Source: Pyrinomonadaceae bacterium MAG19_C2-C3 (lineage in GTDB: Bacteria > Acidobacteriota > Blastocatellia > Pyrinomonadales > Pyrinomonadaceae). Taken from it: DNA of 64,000 bases. Location of the stretch: the NCBI GenBank assembly GCA_024330265.1, contig JANDLT010000016.1:23175-87174 (forward strand). The letters run 5' to 3'. The translations under genes and the position numbers were made by a program. Positions within the stretch are counted from its first letter, which is position 1. Every line of letters starts with the position of its first letter. The notes under the pieces were generated by a model that was not told the DNA's origin, ran no database searches, and worked only from the letters and a program-made list of their open reading frames with translations. Shown here piece after piece: positions 15,272 through 24,404 of the stretch.

Positions 15272-18142
15272 TCACCCCGTGTTGCGTAAGCCCGACGAGA
15301 TGCCGTTGATGGTCGCGGCGAGTGTGTAATCGAGTTGTGGCGAATCGTCGCCCGCGCGTTTGCGGCGCAAGAGTTCGACTTGAATTAAACTTAACGGGTC
15401 AACGTAAGGATTGCGAAGACGGATTGAGCGGCGCAGGGTCGGGTTGCGCTCTAAGAGTTCGCTCTGGTTCGTGATGCTTAGGATGATGCGGCAGGTGCGT
15501 TCGTATTCCGATTCGATGATACGCCAGACACGTTCGCGCAAAAGCTCATCTTCGACGAGGGCGGCGTAAGTGCGTGCGATGGATAAATCGGCTTTGGCGA
15601 GGGCGACTTCGGTGTTGCCTATCAGGTCGGCGAAGATGGGAAAGCGCGCGAACATCTTTTTGAGCATGTCGAGTTTCGCGTCGTCGCGGGCAGCGAAATG
15701 TTCGAGGGCAAAACCGACGCCGAACCAACCGGGTACGACGTGACGCGATTGCATCCAACCGAAGACCCACGGAATCGCGCGCAGGTCAGCGACGCCGCGC
15801 GGTCGCGGTCTGGTTGAATTGACTGTGCCGTCGTTATCGGTTTGGCTGCGACTCGCGTCTTTGCGGCGCGCGGGACGCGAACCGATTTTCGCTAAATCGA
15901 ATTCGCTTATCGGCGTCGCTTCTTCAAAATATAGAAGCGTGTCGTCGTTCTCCGCGATGTTAGCGCGATAGAATTTGTATGCCGTCGCGGACATCTCATC
16001 GAGTGCGGCTTCCCATGTCGCGCGTTCTTCCGGCGTGCTGTGCGCGGCTTCCGGCGAGTGGCACAGGGCTTCGAGGGCGGCGGCAATCATCAGTTCAAAG
16101 TTGCGTTCGGCAAGGATTCGTTCCGAGTATTTCCAGTTCAACACTTCGCCCTGTTCGGTTAAGCGCAACGCTCCGGTGAAGGCTTCTGCGGGTTGCGCGG
16201 CGATGGCGCGATGTGTGGGTCCGCCGCCGCGTCCGACCGTTCCGCCGCGCCCGTGAAAGAGTCGCAAATGCACGTCGCATTCACGTGCGACTTCGTGCAG
16301 TGCGCGATGGGCTTTGTAGATTTCCCAAGTGCTGGTCAGCATCCCGCCGTCCTTGTTTGAATCCGAATAGCCGAGCATGATTTCACTCTTGCGTCCCCAC
16401 GAATCGAGATACTTTTTGAAAGCGTCGGAGTTCCATAATTCACGACACACAGCGGGAGCGCGACGCAAATCTTCGATTGATTCAAACAACGGCACGGGCA
16501 TCAAACCCGGTTCATAAACTTCGTTCGCCCGCATCGCCGCTTGCTTATTGACATGCGAAGCAGCGACCGTTACGCCGCACGTTTCAGCCAACCAGACAAC
16601 CGCGAGAACATCGCGTGTCTGCTCCGCGCCGCTGATGACATAGTTGGAAATCGCTTCGGGCGGAAACTCGCGTTTGAATCCGGCGACGTGGCGCAAGGTG
16701 TCGAGCAGTTCGGCGGTCGCCTTTGATGGCGCGACGGGAAAGTCGTGTGTGATGTCGTTTGGAGTGAGTCGCGCGGCGGTGGCAAGTTCGTTGAGGGCGA
16801 GCGTGTGTATGCGCGCGTGTTGGCGTATGTCGAGGGTGTGAAGATGAAAGCCGAAGGTCGAGACTTGACGGATGAGCGCGTCGAGCGTGCGACGGGCGAT
16901 GCGGTCGCCTTTGTTTCGCATCAAGCTGTCGCGCATGACGTTCAAATCGCGCATGAATTCGTCGGCGTGCGGGTAAGCATCGGCGTGCGCTGGGTGGTCG
17001 CGTGCGGTTTGCAAACGACGCAAGACGAAGCCGGAGAAGCGGCGGTAAGTTTCCTTTTCGGCGCGCGTCCAGAACGTATCGGCGATGCGGTCGAGTCGCG
17101 CCGCGTAATCTTCGAGGCTGATTTGAAGTTCGATTGATGCGGCGACTTGCGCGGTGGATTGGCTCAGGCGTTCTTGCAAGTCGGCAACGGCGGTCAGGTA
17201 GAAATCGAGAATCGTCCGGCGCGCGAGTGTCAAAGCTTCGCGTGTGCATTCCGGCGTGACATTGGGGTTGCCGTCGCGGTCGCCGCCAATCCATGAACCG
17301 AAACGGATGACGTTCGGTGCGTGGTCGGGTTGAAGTTCACAACTGAAAGTTTCGTTTATCGCGCGGCTTATTTCGTCATAGAGCGCGGGCAAAGTTTCGA
17401 TGATGCACGACGGATAGAAATCGAGTCCCATTTTGATTTCATCGGTGACGGTCGGCGGGCGGCGACGCACTTCGTCGGTCTGCCAGAGGGCGGCGATTTC
17501 AGATTGAATGATGTCTTGGGCGGCGGCGGCTTGGGCATCGGTCAGCGGCAGCGTGTCGAGGCGCGCGAGTTCACGGGCGATGCGGGTTCGTTTGAACAGC
17601 ACACTGCGGCGCGCGACTTCCGTCGGGTGCGCGGTGAAGACGGGAGTGACTTCGATGTCCGCGAGAGAGTCCGTGATTTGTTCGCACGTCAAACCCGCGT
17701 CGCGCAAACGAAGCAAAGTGCCGCGCAGAGTTCCGGCTTGCGGGGCGCGTTGTGAGTTTAGCTCGGCGGCGCGGCGGCGACGCCCGCGATGATTGGTTTC
17801 GGCAAGATTGGTGAGTTCAAAGTAAATCGCAAACGCCTTCGTCAACTTATAAGCTTCATCCGGCGTCACGTCGCGCACGATGGGGAATGCTTCACGCATC
17901 TTGTCGTCATCGCTTGATTCATCAATCGTTTCACGTTGGCGAATCGTCAGGACGCGAAGCTGTTCGACTTTATCGAAGATGTCCGTTCCCGCCTGTTCCT
18001 TAATACATTCACCGAGCAGGTTTCCCAGCGAGCGCACATCGCGGCGCAAAGGCACTTCTTTGAGTTCCCCATCATCGGTCGTCAATTCCGCGAGTCGCGC
18101 GGCTTGATTATCGGCGTGCCATAAAGGTTGACGTGTGTTCAT
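15272..18142 (-). CDS. ppc: Phosphoenolpyruvate carboxylase
   Basis: 956 residues from the ATG at 18142 (MNTRQPLWHAD); the frame continues to 18241 through repeat DNA, so the shorter start is preferred. Diagnostic motifs are VTPVFTAHPTEVARR with the catalytic His, LGYSDSNKDGG, FHGRGGTVGRGGGPTH, the helix ILAERNFELMIAAALEAL, and the C-terminal RNPYVDPLSLIQVELLRR ending SSGLRNTG. The enzyme adds bicarbonate to PEP to give oxaloacetate, refilling the TCA cycle. Length and end are complete. It is the only gene of its transcript; a cluster of REP-like palindromes fills the upstream region, so the promoter is not obvious. Confidence 0.96.
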   Translation of the reverse strand: MNTRQPLWHADNQAARLAELTTDDGELKEVPLRRDVRSLGNLLGECIKEQAGTDIFDKVEQLRVLTIRQRETIDESSDDDKMREAFPIVRDVTPDEAYKLTKAFAIYFELTNLAETNHRGRRRRAAELNSQRAPQAGTLRGTLLRLRDAGLTCEQITDSLADIEVTPVFTAHPTEVARRSVLFKRTRIARELARLDTLPLTDAQAAAAQDIIQSEIAALWQTDEVRRRPPTVTDEIKMGLDFYPSCIIETLPALYDEISRAINETFSCELQPDHAPNVIRFGSWIGGDRDGNPNVTPECTREALTLARRTILDFYLTAVADLQERLSQSTAQVAASIELQISLEDYAARLDRIADTFWTRAEKETYRRFSGFVLRRLQTARDHPAHADAYPHADEFMRDLNVMRDSLMRNKGDRIARRTLDALIRQVSTFGFHLHTLDIRQHARIHTLALNELATAARLTPNDITHDFPVAPSKATAELLDTLRHVAGFKREFPPEAISNYVISGAEQTRDVLAVVWLAETCGVTVAASHVNKQAAMRANEVYEPGLMPVPLFESIEDLRRAPAVCRELWNSDAFKKYLDSWGRKSEIMLGYSDSNKDGGMLTSTWEIYKAHRALHEVARECDVHLRLFHGRGGTVGRGGGPTHRAIAAQPAEAFTGALRLTEQGEVLNWKYSERILAERNFELMIAAALEALCHSPEAAHSTPEERATWEAALDEMSATAYKFYRANIAENDDTLLYFEEATPISEFDLAKIGSRPARRKDASRSQTDNDGTVNSTRPRPRGVADLRAIPWVFGWMQSRHVVPGWFGVGFALEHFAARDDAKLDMLKKMFARFPIFADLIGNTEVALAKADLSIARTYAALVEDELLRERVWRIIESEYERTCRIILSITNQSELLERNPTLRRSIRLRNPYVDPLSLIQVELLRRKRAGDDSPQLDYTLAATINGISSGLRNTG

Positions 18143-18185
18143 AAACTTACCGCTTGCTTTCTTCTTGGAGCGTATCTGAAAACTT

Positions 18186-18380
18186 CCTGACAGCCCCGAA
18201 GGGGCGACATCCGGTAGCCCGGCGCAAGCGCGCCGGGTCACAGGTCTTGGGGCAATCGCAGCCCTGAAAGGGCGACATAATCAAAGGCGTATGCCGCCCT
18301 TTCAGGGCTTGGCGGTGATGCGGCATTTCGTCTTGGGGCGTTGCCCCAAGCTATTGAATCTCGCCCCTTCGGGGCTTTTC
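18186..18380. repeat. REP-like cluster of GCCC(C)-core palindromes
   Basis: A tight row of GC-rich palindromes: GCCCCGAAGGGGC (18193-18205), AGCCCGGCGCAAGCGCGCCGGG (written by arms CCCGGCGC and GCGCCGGG, ~18217-18236), GCCCTGAAAGGGC (~18261), GCCCTTTCAGGGC (~18296), TTGGGGCGTTGCCCCAA (~18333) and GCCCCTTCGGGGC (~18363). The outer units pair with each other as well (CTGAAAA at 18177 with TTTTCAG at 18376). Such elements sit between genes in many bacteria and are often moved by RAYT transposases. They lie between the start of ppc and the end of the DUF3298 gene. Confidence 0.75.
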
Positions 18381-18390
18381 AGAAATGCTA

Positions 18391-19566
18391 TTAGTCCATA
18401 ATTCCGGCGAGTAACCCTGTCGGATTGATGATGCCTTTGAGTTCGTCGTAAGGCACGAAGACTTCGACCGTATCGCCGAGGACATGCGGGACGCTGAAGT
18501 TTAGGACGAGATAATCGGGCGTCGCGTTCCAACCCGTGAAGCTCGTATTCGTCACCGACAAACGGGCTTCGGCGGGAAACTCGGCGTAAGGCGTGTGCTT
18601 GAAAAGTTCGGCGCAGATGCGGTCGAGTTCCGTTATGTAATCGGCTTCGGATTTGAACAACGCTTTGAACGCCACCGCGCGTTGCGTGCGTAAATCGTAG
18701 TTGAGTGAAACGAAAGTCGTGTACGGGTAAGCACCGAAGAAAGCATCTTTCGTAAATCGCAGACTGACGAAATTCGCGTCCGTGAAAAGTATTTGATAAT
18801 CAATGTCGAGCGACTTCGGCGGTAATTTATTCTTGGCGATATTCTTTCGCGTTTCATCGGACACGTACTCTTTGACTTCGTTGCGAAACTCGTCGCTCAT
18901 CTCGCCTATCAGCTTCGTTATCGCACGATTGAAAGCATTCGCGCGGGCGGCTTGCGCGTCGTTTTTAAGCAGCGGGCGGGCGATGCTCAAATGATACGCG
19001 ACGCCTTCGAGAACATCGTTTTCAACGCGACGTTGAGCGACAAAGCGCGCCGCATCTTTGAGTTCAAAGCCGATTTCCGTGAGTGTGAACGGCATCGAGT
19101 TTGTGCCGTTGGAACGTGACCATGCGCCGGTTAAACGCACCGCCTGCACGTCAACGGGCGCGCCGTCCGCCGCGATGCCTTCGCTTCTACCGCGAAAGAT
19201 GCCCGTGACTTTACCGTTCAATGCTTCGGTTAAAATGAAACGTCCGTCGCGGTCAATCGTGCCTTCGAGGTTAAGGCGGCGGTCATTCACCGCTCCGACA
19301 TAGAACGGCGCGAAGCGTTCGTAAAAGTATGTCCCGCGCAGTTTGCCCGCGCTCATCACCAGCTGCATCTGCACGCCGAGCTTCGTGCCGATGTTGCCGC
19401 GCAAATGTTTGACATAAGCATCGCCCGTATCAATCGGCGTCGCCGACATCGTGTGCAGTGACATCGCGTGAATGGTGTGCGATAGAACGTGAATGAAACA
19501 AACGACGGTGATAAGAAGCATTCGCCGTCGCCGATTTGGTTTTGAATTTGGATGACTGCTAGACAT
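18391..19566 (-). CDS. Exported DUF3298-domain protein
   Basis: 391 residues. An N-terminal hydrophobic segment (RRRMLLITVVCFIHVLSHTIHA) is a signal or anchor. Residues ~50-150 form a beta-domain (VQMQLVMSAGKLRGTYFYER, with NLEGTIDRDGRFILTE) typical of small-molecule or glycan-related exported proteins. The C-terminal ~200 residues match DUF3298/DUF4163: IDYQILFTDANFVSLRFT, TTFVSLNYDLRTQRAVAFKA and VEVFVPYDELKGIINP. This domain also occurs in the anti-sigma factor RsiV, which binds lysozyme, so a role in ligand sensing or inhibitor binding is possible but unproven. Transcribed towards ppc. Confidence 0.75.
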   Translation of the reverse strand: MSSSHPNSKPNRRRRMLLITVVCFIHVLSHTIHAMSLHTMSATPIDTGDAYVKHLRGNIGTKLGVQMQLVMSAGKLRGTYFYERFAPFYVGAVNDRRLNLEGTIDRDGRFILTEALNGKVTGIFRGRSEGIAADGAPVDVQAVRLTGAWSRSNGTNSMPFTLTEIGFELKDAARFVAQRRVENDVLEGVAYHLSIARPLLKNDAQAARANAFNRAITKLIGEMSDEFRNEVKEYVSDETRKNIAKNKLPPKSLDIDYQILFTDANFVSLRFTKDAFFGAYPYTTFVSLNYDLRTQRAVAFKALFKSEADYITELDRICAELFKHTPYAEFPAEARLSVTNTSFTGWNATPDYLVLNFSVPHVLGDTVEVFVPYDELKGIINPTGLLAGIMD

Positions 19567-19608
19567 TTGCGGTGTGTTATTTGTAATCTCGTTTCAACAG
19601 TCGAAAGC

Positions 19609-19689
19609 GCGAAAGTGGCGGAATGGCAGACGCGCTGCGCTTAGGACGCAGTACCTTACGGTGTGGGGGTTCGAGTCCCCCCTTTCGCA
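19609..19689 (+). tRNA. tRNA-Leu (anticodon UAG)
   Basis: The acceptor stem GCGAAAG (19609-19615) pairs with CTTTCGC (19682-19688); A at 19689 is the discriminator. The anticodon stem-loop CTGCG-CTTAGGA-CGCAG gives anticodon TAG. A long variable arm (TACCTTACGGTGTG) and the T-arm GGGGG-TTCGAGT-CCCCC confirm a class II leucine tRNA. CCA is not encoded. Confidence 0.95.
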
Positions 19690-19808
19690 TCCCGGACATT
19701 GGTTTGAACATAATTTCATAGGAACGGTTTGAGAATAAAGGACGCCCGCCTGTAGAGCCGTCCGTCTTGATACGGACACGCTTACGAGTGCGGGCATATT
19801 TACGATTC

Positions 19809-21299
19809 ATGAAAACAGAACTCATCGAACATTCACCGACGCGCAAGGAACTTCACATCGAAATTGACGCCGAGCAGATGCGTCTCGTCCAAGAGCGCGT
19901 CATAGGTAATTATACTCGTCAGGCAAACGTGCCGGGCTTTCGTCCCGGCAAAGCACCGCAGTCCGTTGTTCGTCAACGCTTCAAAGATGATATTCGCTCG
20001 GACGTGTTGCGCGAAGTCGTACCAGAAGTTCTGCACTATGCAATCCTCGAACACGGCTTGCAAGTCTTGGGCGAACCCGATGTGCATCTTGCCGATGAAG
20101 ACCAGACGGCGCAACTCGGCAACGCTCCGCTCAAGCTTCACGCGCACGTCGAAGTCTTGCCGGATTTTGAAATCGGGCAGTATAAGGGTTTGGACTTGAC
20201 GCGCCGCGTGCGTCCCGTCACCGATGAAGATGTCGCGGAAGTCATAGATAACTTGCGCGAGTCGTCCGCCTCGCTCGCACCCGTTGAAGACCGCGCTTCG
20301 CAAGCGGGCGACACCGTGACCGTCAACTTCAACGGGCGATACATTCAGCCGCCCGACCAAGAAGACATCAAAGCCGAAGAGGTTGATGTCGTGGTTGGTG
20401 GCGAAGGCGTGTTGCCTATCTTCAGCGAAAACTTGACGGGCGTGCGCGAAGGCGACGAACGCACATTTACCGTCGCCTACCCGGAAGATTTTTCGTCGAA
20501 GGGTCTAGCGGGTAAAGAAATCGAGTACACGGCGCAGGTCGTCGCGGTGCGAATCAAAGAACTGCCGGAACTCGATGACGATTTTGCGAAATCGGTGAGC
20601 GAAGAAGTTTCGACGTTTGAAGAACTCAAAACCCGGATTCGTGACAGCTTAACCGAGCGCGCAAACATGGAAGCCACCGCCGACCTTCGCAACGAAGCGA
20701 TGGAGCGATTGATAACCGCGCATCAACTCGAAGTTCCGCAATCGCTTGTCACATATCAATCGCGCGCCATCATCGAAAACTTTGTCCGCGACATGATGCG
20801 CGGTGGCGTTGACCCGCGCCAGCAAGAGATAAATTGGGACACCATGCGCGCCGGTGCGGAACGTCAGGCAACCGATGAATTGCGCGGCTCAATGGTGCTT
20901 GAACGCATCGCGGACGATGAGAATCTGGAAGCCTCACGCGAAGAAATCGAAGCTGAAATTCAGGCTTACGCGCGGGTTTCACGACAACCGATAAGCGAGG
21001 TGAGGGATACCTTGACAAAGCAGGGGGGCGACCGTAGCATCGCCGACAGTCTGCGAAATCGCAAAGCTCTCGACCTTGTTGTCGCAAGCGCGAACGTCAC
21101 CGAAGGCGAGTGGCGCGAACCGGAAGACATCACAATGAATGATGCGACCGATGATGAATCGCCCGTCGCGGAAACTTCATCAACCGCCGATTCATCCGAC
21201 GCAAATTCACCAAACGTAGATTCATCAAGCGACACGGTAAGTGCCGCCGACGCCGACACCGCAGACGTACACGATGCGGCGGCAGAAGCAAAAAGCTAA
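19809..21299 (+). CDS. tig: Trigger factor
   Basis: 496 residues from the ATG at 19809; a frame open to 19767 adds 14 basic residues that do not fit the family. The ribosome-binding N-domain carries the signature NVPGFRPGKAPQSVVRQRF (family GFRxGxxP). The FKBP-type PPIase domain follows (GDTVTVNFNGRYI, ... TYPEDFSSKGLAGKEIEYTA read as AYPEDFSSKGLAGKE). Then comes the helical C-domain (ADLRNEAMERLITAHQLEVP). The last ~55 residues are an Asp/Ser/Ala-rich acidic tail, longer than usual. Trigger factor is the first chaperone met by nascent chains. The order tig-clpP-clpX is conserved across bacteria. A small hairpin (GTCCGT/ACGGAC) lies in its leader. Confidence 0.96.
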   Translation: MKTELIEHSPTRKELHIEIDAEQMRLVQERVIGNYTRQANVPGFRPGKAPQSVVRQRFKDDIRSDVLREVVPEVLHYAILEHGLQVLGEPDVHLADEDQTAQLGNAPLKLHAHVEVLPDFEIGQYKGLDLTRRVRPVTDEDVAEVIDNLRESSASLAPVEDRASQAGDTVTVNFNGRYIQPPDQEDIKAEEVDVVVGGEGVLPIFSENLTGVREGDERTFTVAYPEDFSSKGLAGKEIEYTAQVVAVRIKELPELDDDFAKSVSEEVSTFEELKTRIRDSLTERANMEATADLRNEAMERLITAHQLEVPQSLVTYQSRAIIENFVRDMMRGGVDPRQQEINWDTMRAGAERQATDELRGSMVLERIADDENLEASREEIEAEIQAYARVSRQPISEVRDTLTKQGGDRSIADSLRNRKALDLVVASANVTEGEWREPEDITMNDATDDESPVAETSSTADSSDANSPNVDSSSDTVSAADADTADVHDAAAEAKS

Positions 21300-21426
21300 A
21301 GGTTCAGCAGTTCCAAACCTTGGCTTGCCTCTCGCTTGAAAGAACACGCTAAGTAACGGAACTTCTGAATTCTCCAAACCACTCATTTATAAAACATCTG
21401 TTTCCGATTCACGAAAGGTTTTTGTC

Positions 21427-22011
21427 ATGGCTTTAGTTCCGATGGTCGTCGAGCAAACATCGCGCGGCGAACGTGCCTTCGATATTTATTCAAGACTTCT
21501 TAAAGACAACATCATCTTCATCGGTACTCCGATTGATGACCAAATCGCCAACCTCATCGTCGCGCAACTTCTTTTCCTCGAAGCCGAAGACCCGGAGCGC
21601 GACATCAATCTTTACATCAATTCGCCGGGCGGTTCTATCACCGCAGGCATGGCGATTTACGACACGATGCAGTTCATACGTCCCGACGTGACGACGATTT
21701 GCGTCGGACAATGCGCCTCAATGGGCGCGCTTCTCTTAACGGCGGGCGCGAAAGGCAAACGCTTCTCGCTTCCCAACTCGCGCATACTCATCCACCAGCC
21801 TTCCGGCGGAGCGCAAGGGCAAGCATCCGACATTCGCATCATGGCGGAAGAAATCATCCGTATGCGCGAACTCACGTCAAGCATCCTCGCCAAGCATACC
21901 GGGCAGCCTTACGAGCAAGTCGAACGCGACGTTGAACGCGACCGCATCATGTCACCGCTTCAAGCGAAAGAGTACGGCTTGATTGACGAAGTTATCGTCC
22001 ACCGGGAATAG
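21427..22011 (+). CDS. clpP: ATP-dependent Clp protease proteolytic subunit
   Basis: 194 residues, the usual length. Catalytic Ser in [11 protein letters not shown], His in [17 protein letters not shown], Asp in [17 protein letters not shown]. The N-terminus [20 protein letters not shown] is the short-propeptide form. Preceded by a ribosome site (GAAAGG) and 127 nt from tig. Its TAG stop (22009-22011) is the first TAG of the heptamer repeat that fills the gap to clpX. ClpP forms the barrel protease loaded by ClpX. Confidence 0.97.
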   Translation: MALVPMVVEQTSRGERAFDIYSRLLKDNIIFIGTPIDDQIANLIVAQLLFLEAEDPERDINLYINSPGGSITAGMAIYDTMQFIRPDVTTICVGQCASMGALLLTAGAKGKRFSLPNSRILIHQPSGGAQGQASDIRIMAEEIIRMRELTSSILAKHTGQPYEQVERDVERDRIMSPLQAKEYGLIDEVIVHRE

Positions 22012-22131
22012 TGGATAACGGATAGTGGATAGTGGATAGTTAAAATACCGATTCATTCACTATCCGTTATCCACTATCAAATCTCCGTTCTTAAACTATC
22101 CACTATCCACTATCCACTATCCACTAACTTT
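22008..22131. repeat. GTGGATA-heptamer hairpin between clpP and clpX
   Basis: The left arm (22008-22044) is tandem GTGGATA with one GGATAAC unit. It has two partners: 22058-22077, exact complement of its first 20 nt, and 22092-22129, a run of TATCCAC units that pairs with its second half. So two pairings compete. The clpP stop is inside the left arm; clpX starts 2 nt after the right end. Related copies are at 24316 and 36742. Confidence 0.9.
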
Positions 22132-22132
22132 T

Positions 22133-23380
22133 ATGGTAAGACGTTCTGAAGAAACTCTGCGCTGCTCGTTCTGTGGCAAGTCGCAAAACGAAGTCAAGAA
22201 ACTCATTGCCGGTCCGACCGTCTATATTTGCAATGAGTGTATAGACATTTGCAATGAAATCATCTCCGACGACCAGCACACCGAACACGTTTCATCGCGC
22301 CCACCGCTTCCCAAACCCGGCGAGATAAAATCCTTTCTGGATGAATACGTCATCGGGCAAGAGGAAACCAAAAAGAGTCTTTCCGTCGCCGTTTACCAAC
22401 ACTACAAGCGCATCGAGATGGCGCGAAGGCGCGGCTCTGACATCGAGATTCAGAAGTCGAATATCTTGCTCATAGGTCCGACGGGGACGGGTAAGACGCT
22501 GCTCGCGCAAACACTCGCGCGTATGCTCTCCGTGCCGTTCACCATTGTTGACGCGACGACTCTAACCGAAGCCGGATACGTCGGCGAAGATGTCGAAAAC
22601 ATCATCTTGAAACTTCTTCAAGCGGCGGGCGGCGATGTCGAACGCGCCCAACAGGGCATCATCTATATTGACGAAGTTGATAAGATTTGCCGCAAGGACG
22701 AAAACCCTTCCATCACGCGCGACGTATCGGGCGAAGGCGTTCAGCAAGCGTTGCTTAAAATCTTGGAAGGCACGGTCGCCAACGTCCCGCCACAGGGCGG
22801 ACGCAAACACCCGCATCAAGAATTTTTCCCGATTGATACGACCAACATCCTGTTCATCTGCGGCGGAGCGTTCGTCGGCTTGGAGAAAATCGTCGAACGT
22901 CGCCAACGCAATCGCTCACTCGGCTTCCATGCCGAAATTCGTTCGACCTCCGAACGCTACGCCGCTTCGCTCAACGATGTGCAGCCGGAAGACTTGATTC
23001 GTTACGGGTTAATCCCCGAATTCGTCGGACGCCTTCCCGTTCTCGCCGCCCTTCACGAACTCGACGAACACGCCTTGGTTCGCATCCTGACCGAACCTAA
23101 GAACGCCCTCATCAAGCAGTATCAAAAGAAGTTCGAGTACGACAACGTAAAGCTTCGCTTCACGGATGACGCCTTACGCTCAATCGCCCGTCAAGCCGTC
23201 GAACGTAAAGTCGGGGCGCGTGGTTTGATGATGATTCTCGAAGAACTGCTTTTAGAAGCGATGTACACACTGCCGTCACAAAAGCGCATCAAGGAATTTG
23301 CCATCACGCGCGACATGGTTGAGCGTCGCCGCGCCGCGCCCAACGAACAACATCTGACGGGCGTGGATGAAGCGGCGTGA
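22133..23380 (+). CDS. clpX: ATP-dependent Clp protease ATP-binding subunit
   Basis: 415 residues. The N-terminal zinc domain has four Cys (CSFCGK ... [12 protein letters not shown]). Then come Walker A GPTGTGKT, Walker [11 protein letters not shown], the ClpP-contact region and the sensor-2 block [20 protein letters not shown]. ClpX is the AAA+ hexamer that unfolds tagged proteins into ClpP. The start follows the heptamer hairpin by 2 nt with no purine-rich ribosome site, so translation may rely on the hairpin context or on coupling. Complete gene. Confidence 0.97.
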   Translation: MVRRSEETLRCSFCGKSQNEVKKLIAGPTVYICNECIDICNEIISDDQHTEHVSSRPPLPKPGEIKSFLDEYVIGQEETKKSLSVAVYQHYKRIEMARRRGSDIEIQKSNILLIGPTGTGKTLLAQTLARMLSVPFTIVDATTLTEAGYVGEDVENIILKLLQAAGGDVERAQQGIIYIDEVDKICRKDENPSITRDVSGEGVQQALLKILEGTVANVPPQGGRKHPHQEFFPIDTTNILFICGGAFVGLEKIVERRQRNRSLGFHAEIRSTSERYAASLNDVQPEDLIRYGLIPEFVGRLPVLAALHELDEHALVRILTEPKNALIKQYQKKFEYDNVKLRFTDDALRSIARQAVERKVGARGLMMILEELLLEAMYTLPSQKRIKEFAITRDMVERRRAAPNEQHLTGVDEAA

Positions 23381-23399
23381 AGCAGCCCCTTGACTGTGA

Positions 23400-23740
23400 A
23401 CTTCTATAACTGACTTCTTGGCGAGTTTTACTTCTTCAATGGGTTCTTGCTTGATCCTTTTTACAAGGGCGGTATCAGCATCGGCGGACTTGTCAATTGA
23501 ATGCGCTGAACGATTAGCTAACGCTCGTCCTTTGACGTGTCGCCAAAGGTGACCCATCGCATTGAGTTCCGGTGTCGCGCGTTGGCAACAACGTCCGTCT
23601 CTCTCGACACGCAATCGCCCTGCAACTTCAACCACCATGTCGCCTTCTGCTAACCATATGAGGGCTTGCGCTCGTTGTTGTTGTCGCACATCTTGGGTTG
23701 ATGAAAGAAGCGAATTGACAGATGTTATGAAACTCGAATC
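23400..23740 (-). pseudogene. IS630-family transposase remnant
   Basis: On the minus strand, QQQRAQALIWLAEGDMVVEV then AGRLRVER match the first helix-turn-helix of IS630-type transposases. Right after, in the same frame, come ATPELNAMGHLWRHVKGRAL and ANRSAHSID, which match the C-terminal DDE-domain block (PELNPIEHLWxxxK) of the same family. The ~200 residues that should lie between, with the first two catalytic Asp, are gone. The frame then runs on into antisense clpX. An internal deletion left a dead copy. No terminal inverted repeat is evident. Confidence 0.6.
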
Positions 23741-23822
23741 CCCTCGATTGTGAAGTCACATTGAGCGAGATTTACCACAACGTCGCGTCATCCGAATATA
23801 AGATTCCCGACCCCGAAGCGAG

Positions 23823-24338
23823 ATGATTAAAGACTATCGCGGTACACGTCCGCAGATTCACGACACGGTTTTCGTTGCCGACAACGCGACGATTATCGGT
23901 GATGTCGTTATCGCGGCGGAGTCGAGCGTGTGGTTTAACTCCGTCGTGCGTGGCGATGTCAACTTTATTCGCGTCGGTGCGCGAACCAACATTCAAGACG
24001 CGGTTGTGGTTCACGTCACAAAGGATTTTTATTCAACCGTGATTGAAGATGAAGTGACCATCGGACACAGCGCGACGATTCACGGTTGCCACATTGAGTG
24101 CGGGTGTCTCGTCGGCATCGGAGCGATAATTTTGGACGGAGCGCGCATCGGGCATCATTCAATCATTGCGGCGGGAAGTTTGGTGACACCGAGAACGATA
24201 ATCCCGCCACACTCGATGGTGATGGGCAGCCCCGCGAAAGTTAAACGCGAGTTGACGGGCGAAGAACTGAAAAGTCTTGAACGCTACTGGCGCAATTACG
24301 TCGAACTTAAAGAACAGTGGATAACGGATAGTGGATAG
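23823..24338 (+). CDS. Gamma-class carbonic anhydrase family protein
   Basis: 171 residues of left-handed beta-helix hexapeptide repeats (e.g. IIGDVVIAAESSVWFNSVV). The three zinc/iron His of the family are visible in DAVVVHVTK, VTIGHSATIHG (two His). The C-terminus has the usual GSPAKVKREL helix start. Such proteins hydrate CO2 or are acyl-CoA-linked relatives (YrdA/PaaY type). The last residues QWITDSG and the TAG stop are read from the heptamer repeat at 24316, so the native C-terminus was replaced or extended by repeat DNA. Confidence 0.88.
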   Translation: MIKDYRGTRPQIHDTVFVADNATIIGDVVIAAESSVWFNSVVRGDVNFIRVGARTNIQDAVVVHVTKDFYSTVIEDEVTIGHSATIHGCHIECGCLVGIGAIILDGARIGHHSIIAAGSLVTPRTIIPPHSMVMGSPAKVKRELTGEELKSLERYWRNYVELKEQWITDSG

Positions 24339-24397
24339 TGGATAGTTAAAAACAAGTTCCGCCTTTTGCTTTCACTATCCACTATCCGTTATCCACT
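24316..24397. repeat. GTGGATA-heptamer hairpin between gamma-CA and hisS
   Basis: 25-bp perfect arms: 24316-24340 and 24373-24397, loop 32 nt. The left arm is AGTGGATAACGGATAGTGG plus another unit. The upstream gene stops inside the left arm (TAG at 24336-24338) and hisS starts 8 nt after the right arm. Same family as 22008 and 36742. Confidence 0.92.
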
Positions 24398-24404
24398 ATC
24401 AGTT

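Noticed and set aside
16584..17294. A 236-codon frame inside ppc on the same strand
   Set aside because: It is arginine-rich low-quality translation of the ppc sequence in another frame; ppc itself is complete and has all its motifs.
23276..23689. A 137-codon intact minus-strand gene after clpX
   Set aside because: It joins two transposase fragments and then runs antisense into clpX; best read as a remnant.
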